From an uncultured Alphaproteobacteria bacterium (GTDB lineage: Bacteria > Pseudomonadota > Alphaproteobacteria > CAAHEQ01 > UBA3637), in the NCBI GenBank assembly GCA_934234055.1, contig CAKQGY010000003.1, positions 1-64,000 of the forward strand: DNA of 64,000 nt, read 5' to 3'. The translations under genes were made by a program, and so were the position numbers. The notes under the pieces were generated by a model. It did no database searches and was not told where the DNA came from. It worked only from the letters and a program-made list of their open reading frames with translations. This document shows, in pieces, positions 51,473 to 62,587 of the stretch. The first letter of the stretch is position 1. Each line of letters begins with the position of its first letter.

Positions 51473-53208
51473 AACGATCCCCGAAAGAGACTTTTTACTA
51501 TGTGGGGCAGGAAATCCCCTATCACCGGTTGGATCGCTATCGGTGCTTGGACGCGACAACGCAGGTGGTGCTGCAAAAAGCGCGCGGGCGTATTACCTTG
51601 ATTATCGGGGCGTTGGCGTTGTGCTTTGCGGTGATTGTAGGGCGGCTGTTTTACCTGACGATTGTGAACTATCAGGCGCGGAACTTTACGCCGTCGGTCC
51701 TGAAAACCGAATATATGACGGGGCGACAAAACATTGTGGATCGGCACGGGATTGTGTTGGCGACCAGTATCCCGACGGCGGACTTGTCTGTCAATCCCTC
51801 TAAAATTAAAAACCCCCAAGAAGTGGCCGAAAAATTGGCTAAGGCGATTCCGTCGCTGTCGTATGAGGCGGCCTATCAAAAACTGACGGCGGGGAATAAC
51901 TTTCAATATATCAAACGCGGCTTAACGCCGGTGGAACGCAATGCGGTGAACTGGATCGGGAACCCCTATTTGGAAGAGCGGCAGGGAGAAAAGCGCGTCT
52001 ATCCGCAGCAAAACCTGTTCTCGCATTTAATCGGCAGTGTGGATATTGATAATGTCGGAACGGCGGGGCTGGAAAAAGCCTATAACGAAGAACTGAAAAC
52101 GGATCCGGTGATGCTGTCGCTGGATACATCGGTTCAGGAAATGACGCGGCAGGCCCTGATGCAGGGGATTCAAAAATACAAAGCCCGCGCGGGTTTAAGT
52201 GTCGTAATGAATGTCAAAAACGGTGAAATTCTGGCGTCGGTGTCGCTGCCGGATTATAATCCGAATCGGTCAGCGGGGAAAAAAGATGATCGCTTTAATA
52301 AAGTCAGCCTGGGCAGTTATGAATTCGGATCGGTGTTCAAGTTATTCAATACGGCGATGGCGTTGGAAGCCGGCGATATTCGGCCGACGGACTCGTTTGA
52401 TGCGAAAAACACCCTGAAAATCGGGCGCAAAGTGATTGAGGATTTTCGCGGGCAAAATCGAGTGCTGACGGTGCCGGAAATCCTGATACACTCGTCCAAC
52501 ATCGGGTCGGCACGAATCGCCCTGCAATCGGGGTGGCAAAAACAACGCGACTTTTTGGGAAAATTGGGCTTTTATCAAAAGCTGCCGATTGTGCTGTCGG
52601 AACGGGGATCAACACTGTATCCGACGGGGGCAAAATGGGCGGATATGACCTCGGCCAGCGTGGCATACGGCTATGGCGTGTCGGTGACGCCCCTGCACCT
52701 GATTGCGGCGGTGGCAGCCATTGCAAACGACGGAATCTATCATGTGCCGACCTTTATCAAAGACGGCAATAAAGGCAGGCCCGAATATCAGGTTATTTCA
52801 CGTAAGACCTCGGAACAAATGCGCCATATGATGTGGGCGGTGATCAATTGGGAAATGAAAGAAAGCAACCCGGTGTATGGCTATGCCGTGGGGGGGAAAA
52901 CAGGATCGGCGAACCTGCTGTCCGAGGACGGACGGTATATCCAAGGGTCGCTGCGCACCAGTTTTGTGGGAGTTTTTCCGATGGATGATCCGCAATATGC
53001 GGTGCTGGTGACATTGGAGGATCCGAAAAAAATTAAAGAAACATGGATGTTTAATAATGCGGGGTGGAATGCCAGGCCGATCGGCCTGAACATCATTGCG
53101 GAGATTGCACCGTATTTGGGTGTGATGCCGCGGCCGCGGTGGGAGCAACCCTCCTATATTGAGCAAGCTATTGAAAAGAGTATTGAATACAAGAAGAGGA
53201 AAAAATGA
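51469..53208 (+). CDS. ftsI: Septal peptidoglycan transpeptidase FtsI (PBP3)
   Basis: The 579-residue protein has a cytoplasmic tail, one membrane helix (about 40-60), a PBP dimerisation domain and a transpeptidase domain. The active Ser is in EFGSVFKLFN (about 288), the SxN motif is SSN in LIHSSNIGSARI (about 343) and the KTG motif is in VGGKTGSANLL (about 477). It cross-links septal peptidoglycan with FtsW. It overlaps ftsL and murEF by 4 bases each. It is essential in model bacteria. Confidence 0.96.
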   Translation: MKRSPKETFYYVGQEIPYHRLDRYRCLDATTQVVLQKARGRITLIIGALALCFAVIVGRLFYLTIVNYQARNFTPSVLKTEYMTGRQNIVDRHGIVLATSIPTADLSVNPSKIKNPQEVAEKLAKAIPSLSYEAAYQKLTAGNNFQYIKRGLTPVERNAVNWIGNPYLEERQGEKRVYPQQNLFSHLIGSVDIDNVGTAGLEKAYNEELKTDPVMLSLDTSVQEMTRQALMQGIQKYKARAGLSVVMNVKNGEILASVSLPDYNPNRSAGKKDDRFNKVSLGSYEFGSVFKLFNTAMALEAGDIRPTDSFDAKNTLKIGRKVIEDFRGQNRVLTVPEILIHSSNIGSARIALQSGWQKQRDFLGKLGFYQKLPIVLSERGSTLYPTGAKWADMTSASVAYGYGVSVTPLHLIAAVAAIANDGIYHVPTFIKDGNKGRPEYQVISRKTSEQMRHMMWAVINWEMKESNPVYGYAVGGKTGSANLLSEDGRYIQGSLRTSFVGVFPMDDPQYAVLVTLEDPKKIKETWMFNNAGWNARPIGLNIIAEIAPYLGVMPRPRWEQPSYIEQAIEKSIEYKKRKK

Positions 53209-56021
53209 ACAGTTGTGAACTATTGGCCGAAATCGGCGTGAAAGTGAACGGAGAATTGCCGGAGATAACGGGCTTGGCAATTCATGCGGGGGCTGTGCGA
53301 TCCGGTGATGCCTTTGCCGCGATGAAGGGAGCCGCACGCGACGGGGCGGACTATGTGGCCGAGGCTGTTCAAAACGGTGCGGTGCTGATCCTGGCCGAGC
53401 GCGAAATAGTGGCCGATGTGCCCGTGGTGGTGGTGCCGAACCTGCGGCGGCAGGTGTCGCGTCTGGCGGCTCGGTTGTATCCGTCGGATCAGGTGATGAA
53501 ACTGGCCGTGACGGGGACGAACGGAAAAACCTCAACCGTCTATTATGTGCAGCAACTGTTAAATCGGCTGGGGATTTCGGCAGCCAGTCTGGGGACAATC
53601 GGCGTGGATTCGGCCCGGGGACATATCGAGGGGTATATGACAACGCCGGATGCAATTACTTTGAATAAAACGCTGCACGACCTGCAAACACAGGGAATCC
53701 GCGTGGTGGCGTTGGAGGCATCCAGCCACGGTTTGGATCAAGGGCGGTTGGACGGCTTGATGTTCCGGGCGGGGGCTTTTACGAATCTGACGCAAGATCA
53801 TTTGGATTATCATAAAACCATGGCGGCCTATTTGGATGCGAAAAGTAAGTTGTTTTCGGACTATGTGGCCGCGGACGGTTTGGCGGTGTTGAACGCCGAT
53901 GATTCCGCCTTTGCACACTTGGCCGATATGGCGAAAGAGCGAGGCTTGCGCGTTATATCCTATGGTCGGCAGGGGGCGGATTTTCGCCTGATTTCCCAAA
54001 CGCCGACAGAGTATGGGCAGTCCGTTGTGTTTGAGGCCGGTGGCCGGCGGTATGAGACGAACCTGGCGATTGTGGGGGACTTTCAGGTGATGAACCTGTT
54101 TGCCGCCATGGGGCTGTGCCTGGGAGCGGGGGTTGCCATAGAGCAGATCATCCCCCTGTTGCCCGAGTTGCAAGCCCCCAGCGGCCGGATTGAACAAATG
54201 GGAACTTTGCCGAACGGGGCGCGGGTCTTTGTGGACTATGCGCACACGCCGGACGCGGTGGAGCGGGTGTTGATCTCGCTGCGGGCGCATACGAAAGGCA
54301 AGTTGGTGTGTGTGATCGGCTGTGGCGGAAATCGCGATACCGGCAAGCGGCCTTTGATGGGGGCTGCGGCGGATCGGTTGGCGGATCGGGTCTATATCAC
54401 CGATGATAACCCGCGGTTTGAGAATCCGGCGGCGATTCGGACGGCGATCCGAGAGGCCTGTCCGAATGCCGAAGAATACGACAATCGCGAAGAAGCGATC
54501 TATCGCGCGGTTAAAAGCTTGGAGCCGCAGGATGTGCTGGTCATTGCAGGTAAGGGGCACGAAGCCGGGCAAACCATCAACGGGATAACCTATGCCATGG
54601 ATGATCGGGTGGAAGCACGTTTGGCTATTATGAGCCGAACAACCCCTGCGCTGTGGACGGCCGAGGAATTAAAATTGGCTCTGTCGGTCAAAGTGCCCGA
54701 ACGCATACAAGCGTATGGCGTTTCTATTGACACACGAACATTGAAGTTGGGGGATCTGTTCCTGGCGATGAGCGGGGAAAACAGCGACGGACATGCCTTT
54801 GTCAAGCGCGCCGTAGAATTGGGCGCGGCGGCGTGCGTGGTGACTCATTTGGTGGCCGAAGTGCCGGCGGAAAAGCAAATTGTGGTGGCCGATGTGATGA
54901 ATGCGCTGGAATCCTTGGCGCGGTTTTCGCGTATGCGCAGTTCCGCTACCTTTATCGGGATTACGGGCTCGTCCGGCAAGACAACTACCAAAGAAATGTT
55001 AAAGGCGATTCTGTCTGCCCAAGGGCAAACGCAGGCGACACAAGGCAACCTGAACAACCAGATCGGAGTGCCGCTGACCCTGGCGCGGGTGGGAGCCGGG
55101 ACACGCTATGCCGTGATTGAAATGGGTATGAACCACAGTGGTGAGCTGTATCACCTGTCGGATATGGTGCGACCGGATATAACGATTATCACCTCTATCG
55201 GGTTGGCGCATCGCGCGTTTTTCAAGACCGAAGCCGATGTGGCCAAGGCCAAATCAGAAATCTTTGAGTTCCAAAATCGGCAAGGGGTGGCCGTCCTGAA
55301 TAAAGCAGATGATTTTTACGACTTTTTAAAGCAGGCCGCCGCGGCGCAAGGTATCGCACGGCAGGTCTCGTTCGGGGCGGATAAAACCGCCGATGTGGCG
55401 TTGGTGTCGGCGGTATCGACCGGCGATAAAACAACGGTGGATTTTATGACACAAGGCCGGACGTATCAAATGACCTTGGGCTTTGTCGGAACACACTATG
55501 TATCGGACGCCCTGGGGGCGTTGGCCGTGGTGTTGGCCGCAGGGGGCGATTTGGAGCAGGCGATCAAAACGCTGGAAACCCAAAGCCCGGCGGCAGGACG
55601 TGGGGCGGTGTCAAGCGTGATTTTCGCGGGGCATCATATCACCCTGATAGATGATGCCTATAATGCTAATCCGTCGTCTATGGCGGCGTCGGTGCGGGCC
55701 CTGGGTCTGAGGCGCGGGGGGCGGAAAATCGCGGTGCTGGGCGATATGTTGGAGTTGGGCGATTTGGGCCCGAAACTGCACGCCGATATGGCACCGGTGT
55801 TGAACAAAGCCGGCGTGGATCGGGTTTATTTGGCGGGCGAGCTGATGACGCATTTGTGGGCCGATGTGCCGGCGGATAAACAAGGTGCGCATACCCGAAC
55901 CCCCGAAGAATTGTTGCCGATTTTGGCGCGCGACCTGCAAGACGGGGATTTTGTGTTGGTCAAGGCTTCGCACGGGGCGGGGCTGTATCGGTTGATTCAA
56001 ATGATGAAAGGAAATAAATAA
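53205..56021 (+). CDS. murEF: Fused MurE-MurF ligase
   Basis: The 938-residue protein is a fusion. The first part (about 1-475) is MurE: ATP site [17 protein letters not shown] (about 105), and the DNPR motif in [12 protein letters not shown], which in the family marks meso-diaminopimelate specificity. The second part (about 485-938) is MurF, with [18 protein letters not shown] (about 587) and the typical ALYALGDMLEL-like [14 protein letters not shown]. The join is near [20 protein letters not shown]. It adds diaminopimelate and then D-Ala-D-Ala to the UDP-MurNAc peptide. Such fusions occur in some Proteobacteria. The protein begins in overlap with ftsI and touches mraY. Confidence 0.95.
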   Translation: MNSCELLAEIGVKVNGELPEITGLAIHAGAVRSGDAFAAMKGAARDGADYVAEAVQNGAVLILAEREIVADVPVVVVPNLRRQVSRLAARLYPSDQVMKLAVTGTNGKTSTVYYVQQLLNRLGISAASLGTIGVDSARGHIEGYMTTPDAITLNKTLHDLQTQGIRVVALEASSHGLDQGRLDGLMFRAGAFTNLTQDHLDYHKTMAAYLDAKSKLFSDYVAADGLAVLNADDSAFAHLADMAKERGLRVISYGRQGADFRLISQTPTEYGQSVVFEAGGRRYETNLAIVGDFQVMNLFAAMGLCLGAGVAIEQIIPLLPELQAPSGRIEQMGTLPNGARVFVDYAHTPDAVERVLISLRAHTKGKLVCVIGCGGNRDTGKRPLMGAAADRLADRVYITDDNPRFENPAAIRTAIREACPNAEEYDNREEAIYRAVKSLEPQDVLVIAGKGHEAGQTINGITYAMDDRVEARLAIMSRTTPALWTAEELKLALSVKVPERIQAYGVSIDTRTLKLGDLFLAMSGENSDGHAFVKRAVELGAAACVVTHLVAEVPAEKQIVVADVMNALESLARFSRMRSSATFIGITGSSGKTTTKEMLKAILSAQGQTQATQGNLNNQIGVPLTLARVGAGTRYAVIEMGMNHSGELYHLSDMVRPDITIITSIGLAHRAFFKTEADVAKAKSEIFEFQNRQGVAVLNKADDFYDFLKQAAAAQGIARQVSFGADKTADVALVSAVSTGDKTTVDFMTQGRTYQMTLGFVGTHYVSDALGALAVVLAAGGDLEQAIKTLETQSPAAGRGAVSSVIFAGHHITLIDDAYNANPSSMAASVRALGLRRGGRKIAVLGDMLELGDLGPKLHADMAPVLNKAGVDRVYLAGELMTHLWADVPADKQGAHTRTPEELLPILARDLQDGDFVLVKASHGAGLYRLIQMMKGNK

Positions 56022-57103
56022 TGCTGTATTGGTTGCATATGCTGAAAAATGTGGTCAGTCCTTTGAATGTGTTTCAATATCTGACTTTTCGGACGGGCGG
56101 GGCGCTGATCACGGCGTTTTTGATTGTCCTGATAGCCGGGCCGCGGTTTATCCGGTGGCTGAAATCCAAGCAGGGTGAGGGGCAACCGATTCGCACCGAC
56201 GGGCCGCAAACGCACCTGTCCAAAAAAGGCACGCCGACAATGGGCGGGTTGCTGATCGTGATAGCGGGCGTGATTGCGACGTTGCTGTGGGCGAATCCGG
56301 CCAATCCCTATGTGTGGGTGGTGCTGACGGTGTTTGTCGGTTTTGGCGCGATCGGGTTTGGGGATGACTATCTGAAACTGACGCGGCACAATACAGCCGG
56401 CATTTCGGGACGCAAACGCCTGATGATGGAGTTCGGGCTGGCTTTTGTGGCGTGTGTGGCGGTGATTTGTTTGGAGGACGGTATGATGGCGACAACCCTG
56501 ACAATTCCGTTTTTCAAGAATATTTTGATGGATATCGGGTGGTTCTATATCCCGTTTGTGCTGGTGGTGATTGTCGGGACGGCCAATGCCGTGAACCTGA
56601 CGGACGGGCTGGACGGCCTGGTCAGCGTGCCGGTGATTATGGCGCTGTTGGTGTTTGCGGTAATTGCCTATTTATCGGGGAATGTGCAGTTTGCCGAATA
56701 CCTTAAAATCTATTATGTCGGGCAGGCCGCAGAATTGACGGTGCTGGGCGGGGCGCTGATCGGAGCGACATTGGGCTTTTTGTGGTATAATGCTCACCCG
56801 GCTCAGGTGTTTATGGGGGATACCGGATCACTGGCGCTGGGGGGCGCGCTGGGGGTGTTGGCCGTCGCAACCAAGCACGAGATTGTCTTGGCAATTGCGG
56901 GTGGCATTTTTGTGGCCGAGGCTCTGTCGGATATTATTCAGGTGGGCTCGTATAAACTGCGGGGTAAACGCGTGTTTTTAATGGCGCCGATTCATCACCA
57001 CTTTGAGAAAAAAGGTTGGTCCGAAACGACGGTCGTCGTTCGGTTCTGGATTGTGTCTATTTTATTGGCGCTGGCGGCGTTGGCCACATTGAAGTTGAGG
57101 TAA
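56021..57103 (+). CDS. mraY: Phospho-MurNAc-pentapeptide transferase MraY
   Basis: The 360-residue protein has about ten membrane helices and the MraY signatures [27 protein letters not shown] and [13 protein letters not shown], plus the HHH-type [13 protein letters not shown]. It attaches phospho-MurNAc-pentapeptide to undecaprenyl phosphate to form lipid I. The gene follows murEF with one base shared. ftsW comes next with a 2-base gap, leaving no room for murD. Confidence 0.98.
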   Translation: MLYWLHMLKNVVSPLNVFQYLTFRTGGALITAFLIVLIAGPRFIRWLKSKQGEGQPIRTDGPQTHLSKKGTPTMGGLLIVIAGVIATLLWANPANPYVWVVLTVFVGFGAIGFGDDYLKLTRHNTAGISGRKRLMMEFGLAFVACVAVICLEDGMMATTLTIPFFKNILMDIGWFYIPFVLVVIVGTANAVNLTDGLDGLVSVPVIMALLVFAVIAYLSGNVQFAEYLKIYYVGQAAELTVLGGALIGATLGFLWYNAHPAQVFMGDTGSLALGGALGVLAVATKHEIVLAIAGGIFVAEALSDIIQVGSYKLRGKRVFLMAPIHHHFEKKGWSETTVVVRFWIVSILLALAALATLKLR

Positions 57104-57105
57104 AA

Positions 57106-58230
57106 ATGAAGCACTATATCGGACAGAAACTCTATCAAATCAAGACGCAATTTCGCGGGCTGGACAAGGGAATTTTGAACAGTATTTTTATCTTGATTTT
57201 GTTCGGAATCTGTCTGACATTGGCGGCCAGTCCCGCCGTGGCCGAGCGCAACCGCTATGGCACATTTCATTTTATCTACCGGCAATTTTTGTTCCTGGGG
57301 CCGGCGGTGGGCACGATGCTGGGCGTTGCGCTGCTGTCGGTTAAACAAATCCGACGGGTGGCGTTGGTGTTGCTGGTGGTCAGCTTGATTCTGATGGTGT
57401 ATGTGCTGTTGTTCGGTTATGAAATTAAAGGGGCCAAACGGTGGATGAATTTCGGGCCAATCGGCCTGCAACCGTCCGAGTTCGTTAAACCGGCTTTTGC
57501 CGTGGTGTGCGCGTGGTTGTTGGCGTCGGGCAAGTTGATTAAAAAATTCCCGGGCTATTGGTTGGCGATCGGCCTGTATGGGATTGTGGCGTTGTTGTTG
57601 TTCCGGCAGCCCGATATCGGTATGTTGCTGACGGTGTCGGCAATCTTTGCGGTGCAGTTGTTCCTGTCCGGGATTCCGTGGGCGTTGGTGCTGGGGGCCG
57701 GGGGATTTTTTGCCGCACTGGTGCCGCTGGCGTATTTTAATTTAGAGCATGTGCGCCTGCGGATTGATCGGTTTTTAAGCCCCGAGGTGGAAAAAGGCTA
57801 TCAGGTGGAAAAGTCGCTGGAAACCTTGCATAACGCAGGGTGGTTCGGCAAAGGCCCGGGCGAAGGCGTGGTCAAATTTCAATTGCCCGATGCGCATACA
57901 GACTTTATTTTGGCGGTTTCGGCCGAGGAGTTCGGGTTTGTCCTGACGGCGTTGTTGGTAGGCGTATTTGCCTTTTTGGTTTTGCGCGGGTTTTGGATGA
58001 TTCGCAAAGAAAATAATTATTTTTGCCAAATTGCCGTTGCGGGCTTATTGACTCAGATTGCTTTTCAGGTTATTGTAAATATGGGTTCAACTTTGAATCT
58101 CTTGCCGACCAAAGGTATGACACTGCCGTTCATCTCGTATGGCGGGTCGTCATTGGTGTCGGTGGGGATTGCTTTCGGGTTTATCCTGGGGCTGATTCAC
58201 AGTCGGACATTGAGCAGAGGATTGGAATAA
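57106..58230 (+). CDS. ftsW: Septal SEDS glycosyltransferase FtsW
   Basis: The start is ATG 57106, 374 residues, with the longer frame to 57016 rejected because it runs through mraY. There are about ten helices and the SEDS signatures GAKRWMNFGPIGLQPSEFVKP, ERIRLRIDRFLSPE-like HVRLRIDRFLSPEVEKGYQV, and LPFISYGGSSLVS. It polymerises lipid II at the septum with FtsI. The position beside murG supports FtsW rather than RodA. Confidence 0.95.
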   Translation: MKHYIGQKLYQIKTQFRGLDKGILNSIFILILFGICLTLAASPAVAERNRYGTFHFIYRQFLFLGPAVGTMLGVALLSVKQIRRVALVLLVVSLILMVYVLLFGYEIKGAKRWMNFGPIGLQPSEFVKPAFAVVCAWLLASGKLIKKFPGYWLAIGLYGIVALLLFRQPDIGMLLTVSAIFAVQLFLSGIPWALVLGAGGFFAALVPLAYFNLEHVRLRIDRFLSPEVEKGYQVEKSLETLHNAGWFGKGPGEGVVKFQLPDAHTDFILAVSAEEFGFVLTALLVGVFAFLVLRGFWMIRKENNYFCQIAVAGLLTQIAFQVIVNMGSTLNLLPTKGMTLPFISYGGSSLVSVGIAFGFILGLIHSRTLSRGLE

Positions 58231-58231
58231 A

Positions 58232-59338
58232 ATGACAAAAACAAAACAACAAGCACCTTTAATCGTGGTTAGTACCGGCGGTAGCGGCGGGCATATCTTT
58301 CCGGCCGAAGCAATCGCCGGCGCTTTGATTAAACAAGGCGCACGGGTGGCGTTCCTGACCGATAAGCGCGGGCAGGCTTTTCAAGGATTAAAAGGCGTGG
58401 CGGTTTATCGCTTGGCGGCCGAGTCTGTGACGGGGCGGTCGGTGCTTGGGAAAATTCGGGCGTTGTTCAAACTGTGGCTTGGCACGGTGCAGGCGCTTTT
58501 CCTGATGTATCGCCTGAAACCCGCGGCGGTGGTGGGTGTGGGCGGTTATGCCTCGATCCCGGCGGTGATGGCGGGGCATGTGGCGCATATCCCTGTGATT
58601 TTGCACGAGCAAAATGCCGTTCTGGGGCGTGCGAATCGCTTGCTGGCGCGGGGGGCACGGTTTATCGGCACCTCGTTTCAACCGACACTGCTGATTCCGG
58701 CCGATATTCTACAGATTCAAGTGGGCCTGCCGGCACGACCGGCGGTGCTGGCGTTGCAGGACAGCCCTTTCCCAAAGATGAAAGATACCTTTCATTTACT
58801 GATATTCGGGGGCAGTCAGGGAGCACGATTCTTTACGAACAAATTGCCCGAGGCGTTGTTGGCGTTGCCGGCGGAACTGCGTGCCAAAATTGACCTGGTG
58901 CAACAGGTGCGACCCGAAGATATGGACCATGCGCGGGAAGTCTATGCCGGGGCGGGGTTCAAAAAAATCACCCTGAAATCCTTTTTTAATGATATGCCCG
59001 AGCAATTGAAAAAAGCACATTTGGTGATCGGGCGTGGCGGGGCCGGGACATTGACCGAGCTGATGATTATCGGGCGACCGGCAATCATTATCCCCTTGCC
59101 GACAGCGGCGGATAACCACCAAGCGGAAAATGCGCGCCTGTTCTGTGATAAAGGGGCCGGTTGGTTGATGCTGGAAAGCGACTATCAGACCAATAGAATG
59201 CGCGATCGACTGATGAAACTGATGACAAAACCGGAGCTGCTGGCTGATGCGGCACGGCGTTCGGCACAGGGGGGCGATCCGGCGGCTGCGGATAAAATGG
59301 CCGGCGCGATTTTGGATATTGTGAAGGGAGCCAAATAA
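58232..59338 (+). CDS. murG: UDP-GlcNAc:undecaprenyl-pyrophosphoryl-MurNAc-peptide transferase MurG
   Basis: The 368-residue protein has the MurG glycine loop VSTGGSGGHIFPAEAIAGAL, the G-loop LIFGGSQGARFFTNKLPEAL, and GRGGAGTLTELMIIGRPAIIIPLP with PTAADNHQAENA. It transfers GlcNAc to lipid I, making lipid II. It starts 1 base after ftsW and shares its end with the murC start by one base. Confidence 0.98.
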   Translation: MTKTKQQAPLIVVSTGGSGGHIFPAEAIAGALIKQGARVAFLTDKRGQAFQGLKGVAVYRLAAESVTGRSVLGKIRALFKLWLGTVQALFLMYRLKPAAVVGVGGYASIPAVMAGHVAHIPVILHEQNAVLGRANRLLARGARFIGTSFQPTLLIPADILQIQVGLPARPAVLALQDSPFPKMKDTFHLLIFGGSQGARFFTNKLPEALLALPAELRAKIDLVQQVRPEDMDHAREVYAGAGFKKITLKSFFNDMPEQLKKAHLVIGRGGAGTLTELMIIGRPAIIIPLPTAADNHQAENARLFCDKGAGWLMLESDYQTNRMRDRLMKLMTKPELLADAARRSAQGGDPAAADKMAGAILDIVKGAK

Positions 59339-60741
59339 TGCGAAAAATACTTCCCCTTAAAAAAATTCACTTTATCGGCATTGGCGGAATCGGTATGAGC
59401 GCGATTGCCGAAATGCTGCATGATATGGGCTTTGCAGTGCAAGGATCTAATGATGTGGAAAACGGCAATACCGAGCGTGTGCGCGGGCAGGGAATCCCCG
59501 TCTTTATCGGGCACGATTCCAATAATTTAAGCGGCGTGGACGCGGTGGTGATCTCGTCTGCCATACATTCCGACAATCCCGAGTTGGCCGAAGCTCGCCG
59601 GCGGGGAATCCCGGTGGGGCATCGCTCGGAAATGCTGGCCGAGATATTAAAATTTAAGCAAAGTGTGTGTGTGTCGGGCACGCATGGTAAAACGACGACG
59701 TCCTCTTTGATTGCCAGCCTGCTGGTGACGGCGGGGAAAAAACCCAGCTTTGTGATCGGCGGAATCTTGAACAACCAAAAGTCTAATGCTCAGCTGGGGT
59801 CTGGCAACTGGGTCGTGGTGGAGGCCGACGAGTCGGACGGGTCGTTCCTGCGCCTGCCAACGACGATTTCGGTCATCACGAACATAGATCCCGAGCATTT
59901 GGATTTTTATAAAACCTTTGACCATATGAAGCGGGCGTATGCGGCCTTTATCCGGCAGACGGCGTTTTACGGCTGCACGGTGGCCTGCACGGATCATCCG
60001 GTAGTGCGCGAAGTGCTGGCCGATGTGTCGGGTCGTAAGATCATCACCTATGGCCTGAACAAGCAAGCCGATATTCATCCCGATCATATTCGGCCGACCG
60101 AGACCGGCTTTGTGATGGATATCTTTATTCGTCGCGGATGCAAGTTCAAAAAACTGAAAGATGTGGCACTGTCGCTGATGGGCCTGCATAATGTGGCCAA
60201 TGCTATGGCGATGGTGGGTGTGGCCGAACAAATGGGTATTACGGAGAAAGCTATTCGCAAGACTCTGGCGGGGTTCAAGGGGATTCAACGCCGCCTGACC
60301 AAGCGCGGTATCATTGATGCGAATGTGCCGGTCTATGACGATTATGCCCACCATCCGGTTGAAATTAAAGCGACTTTAAGTGCGTTGCGACCAGCTACAA
60401 AAAAACGCGTGATTGCCATTTTTCAACCGCATAGATATACCAGATTGCGCGATTTATGGGATGACTTTTTGACGGCGTTTGACGATGCGGATCAAGTTCT
60501 GGTGTGCGATGTTTATCCGGCGGGCGAACCGGCGTTAGAGGGCATCACGGCTCAGCGATTTGCAGCGGCTTTGTCCGAAAAGCACGCGAATGTCGGCTAT
60601 ATCCCCTCGTTTGAGGCGTTAACCGAACGCATTCAAAAAGAAGCACGGCCGGGTGATACGATTGTATGCCTGGGGGCGGGCAGTATTTCAGCGCAGGCCA
60701 AAGAATTGATTAAAAAACTAAAAGGAAAAACAATATGTTAG
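59338..60741 (+). CDS. murC: UDP-N-acetylmuramate--L-alanine ligase MurC
   Basis: The 467-residue protein opens with KIHFIGIGGIGMSAIAEML, has the ATP motif CVSGTHGKTTTSSLIASLL, a central VVEADESDGSFL, NIDPEHLDFY and YDDYAHHPVEIKATL. It fits MurC, which adds L-Ala to UDP-MurNAc. It overlaps murG by one base and murB by 7 bases. The cluster otherwise follows the common order. Confidence 0.98.
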   Translation: MRKILPLKKIHFIGIGGIGMSAIAEMLHDMGFAVQGSNDVENGNTERVRGQGIPVFIGHDSNNLSGVDAVVISSAIHSDNPELAEARRRGIPVGHRSEMLAEILKFKQSVCVSGTHGKTTTSSLIASLLVTAGKKPSFVIGGILNNQKSNAQLGSGNWVVVEADESDGSFLRLPTTISVITNIDPEHLDFYKTFDHMKRAYAAFIRQTAFYGCTVACTDHPVVREVLADVSGRKIITYGLNKQADIHPDHIRPTETGFVMDIFIRRGCKFKKLKDVALSLMGLHNVANAMAMVGVAEQMGITEKAIRKTLAGFKGIQRRLTKRGIIDANVPVYDDYAHHPVEIKATLSALRPATKKRVIAIFQPHRYTRLRDLWDDFLTAFDDADQVLVCDVYPAGEPALEGITAQRFAAALSEKHANVGYIPSFEALTERIQKEARPGDTIVCLGAGSISAQAKELIKKLKGKTIC

Positions 60742-61667
60742 GTTGGTTTCGGAAATTATTTTATCACAGCCCTCTGCTGGACAAAATACCGCCGATGCGG
60801 GGGTTGGTGGAAGAGGGTAGAATGCTGGCCAAGAAAACTTGGCTCGGTGTGGGAGGACCGGCCGAGGTCTATATAGAACCGACCGATGTGGCAGACCTGA
60901 TGCACCTGATGAAAACATTGCCGGACGAGCCGTTTACGGTGTTAGGGGCGGGCAGCAATGTTTTAATTCGCGACGGTGGGATTCCGGGCATAACTCTGCA
61001 CCTGGGGCGCAGTTTTTCCGAAATTAAAGTAGAGGGAAATTGCCTGCGGTGCGGGGCGGGAGCCTCGGTGATGGAAGTGGCGCGTGTGGCTGAGAAAAAC
61101 GGCTTGACGGGGTTTGAGTTCCTGTCGGGGATACCGGGATCGGTGGGCGGCGCGGTGCGTATGAATGCGGGGGCTTTCAGACAATCACTCAGCGATAGAA
61201 TGACCCTGCTGGTTGCGATGACGGGCAACGGTGATATTTCCGAAATCAACCCGCGTGAGATGAATATCTTTGAATATCGGCAGTGCTATTTGCCGCTGGA
61301 TTGGATTTTCCTGGAAGTGGTATTGGAAGGCGAAAAGGCCCGGGATCCGCAAACAATCCGCGACAAGATGCTGGAATACAAGAAAAAACGCGAAGCGGCA
61401 CAACCGCAAGGGGTGCGCACGGCAGGGTCTACTTTCAAAAATCCGGATGGCCTGATGGCGTGGCGATTGATTGATAAGGCCGGTCTGCGCGGGGCTCGGG
61501 TCGGGCATGCTGTCGTATCGGATAAGCATGCGAACTTTTTGATCAACGAGGGGGGCGCGTCGGCCGAGGATATAGAAGAACTGGGCGAAAAAATCCGGGC
61601 TCGGGTGAAAAAAGAACACGGTGTGGCTTTGGAATGGGAAGTTAAACGATTGGGAGTGCGCAAATGA
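60735..61667 (+). CDS. murB: UDP-N-acetylenolpyruvoylglucosamine reductase MurB
   Basis: The 310-residue flavoenzyme has LGVGGPAEVYIEP, FTVLGAGSNVLIRDGG, EFLSGIPGSVGGAVRMNAGAF, the active-site Ser in AGSTFKNPDG and GLRGARVGHAVVSDKHANFLIN. It is the type I MurB typical of Proteobacteria. It reduces the enolpyruvyl group to lactate in UDP-MurNAc synthesis. It overlaps both neighbours by a few bases. Confidence 0.98.
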   Translation: MLGWFRKLFYHSPLLDKIPPMRGLVEEGRMLAKKTWLGVGGPAEVYIEPTDVADLMHLMKTLPDEPFTVLGAGSNVLIRDGGIPGITLHLGRSFSEIKVEGNCLRCGAGASVMEVARVAEKNGLTGFEFLSGIPGSVGGAVRMNAGAFRQSLSDRMTLLVAMTGNGDISEINPREMNIFEYRQCYLPLDWIFLEVVLEGEKARDPQTIRDKMLEYKKKREAAQPQGVRTAGSTFKNPDGLMAWRLIDKAGLRGARVGHAVVSDKHANFLINEGGASAEDIEELGEKIRARVKKEHGVALEWEVKRLGVRK

Positions 61668-62587
61668 AGAAAGTAGCGGTTTTAATGGGCGGGTGTTCGT
61701 CTGAACGTGATATTTCACTGCAAAGCGGAGAGGGAGTGGCCGAGGCTTTGGTCGGGTTGGGATACAGCGTCAGCCGACTGGATTGGTCGGGCGACGGAGC
61801 CGAGTTGGTGGAAATGTTGACGGCCGAGCGGCCCGATGTGGTGTTTAATGCACTGCACGGTCGGTTTGGCGAAGACGGCTGTGTGCAGGGGCTTTTGAAT
61901 ATGATGCGGATACCCTATACGCACTCGGGCGTGGCGGCGTCGGCTATCGGTATGGATAAAGACCTGACCCGACAACTGGCTGAGAATGCCGACATTGATG
62001 TGGCGGCGGGGCGGTTGATGATGCGAGAAGACTTTTTGTCGGGCGGTGAACCGATTATGCCCTATGTAATTAAGCCAAATGCAGACGGATCGTCTGTGGG
62101 GGTGTTTATTGTGCGGGACGAGGCCGATCGGGAGCGGGCTTTGGCGGCCTGGCCCGCGGGTGAAGTTCGCCTGTTGGAAGACTATATCGCAGGACGAGAA
62201 TTGTCGGTGGCGGTGCTGGACGGCTGTGCGATCGGTGTGGTGGAGATTATCCCGAAATCGGGTTATTATGACTTTACGAACAAATATCAGGAAGGTGGTG
62301 CGCGCCATGTGATACCGGCTGAAATCGGGTCTGAAATGACGGCTTTGGCCAAGGACTGGGCCGAGCAAATGCATACGATGATAGGCTGTCGCGGTGTGTC
62401 GCGGTGTGATTTCCGGCTGAACGATCGGACGAACCCCGAAAATCCACGCTTGGTGCTGCTGGAAATCAACACAAATCCCGGTATGACGCGCCTGTCTCTG
62501 GTGCCGGAATTGGCCCGCATTTGTCGGCAGATGAGCTATGCCGAATTGGTGAGGCACTTGGTGGAGGAGGCAACATGCGACAACTGA
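61664..62587 (+). CDS. ddl: D-alanine--D-alanine ligase
   Basis: The 307-residue protein has the ATP-grasp ligase features: VAVLMGGCSSERDISLQSG, FNALHGRFGEDGCVQGLL, YVIKPNADGSSVGVFIV and the C-terminal EINTNPGMTRLSLVPELA. It makes the D-Ala-D-Ala dipeptide used by the MurF half of the fusion. It overlaps murB by 4 bases and ftsQ by 13 bases. Confidence 0.97.
   Translation: MKKVAVLMGGCSSERDISLQSGEGVAEALVGLGYSVSRLDWSGDGAELVEMLTAERPDVVFNALHGRFGEDGCVQGLLNMMRIPYTHSGVAASAIGMDKDLTRQLAENADIDVAAGRLMMREDFLSGGEPIMPYVIKPNADGSSVGVFIVRDEADRERALAAWPAGEVRLLEDYIAGRELSVAVLDGCAIGVVEIIPKSGYYDFTNKYQEGGARHVIPAEIGSEMTALAKDWAEQMHTMIGCRGVSRCDFRLNDRTNPENPRLVLLEINTNPGMTRLSLVPELARICRQMSYAELVRHLVEEATCDN

Noticed and set aside
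57016..57105. 30-residue N-terminal extension of ftsW
   Set aside because: It would overlap the 3' end of mraY in another frame; ATG 57106 gives a typical FtsW start.
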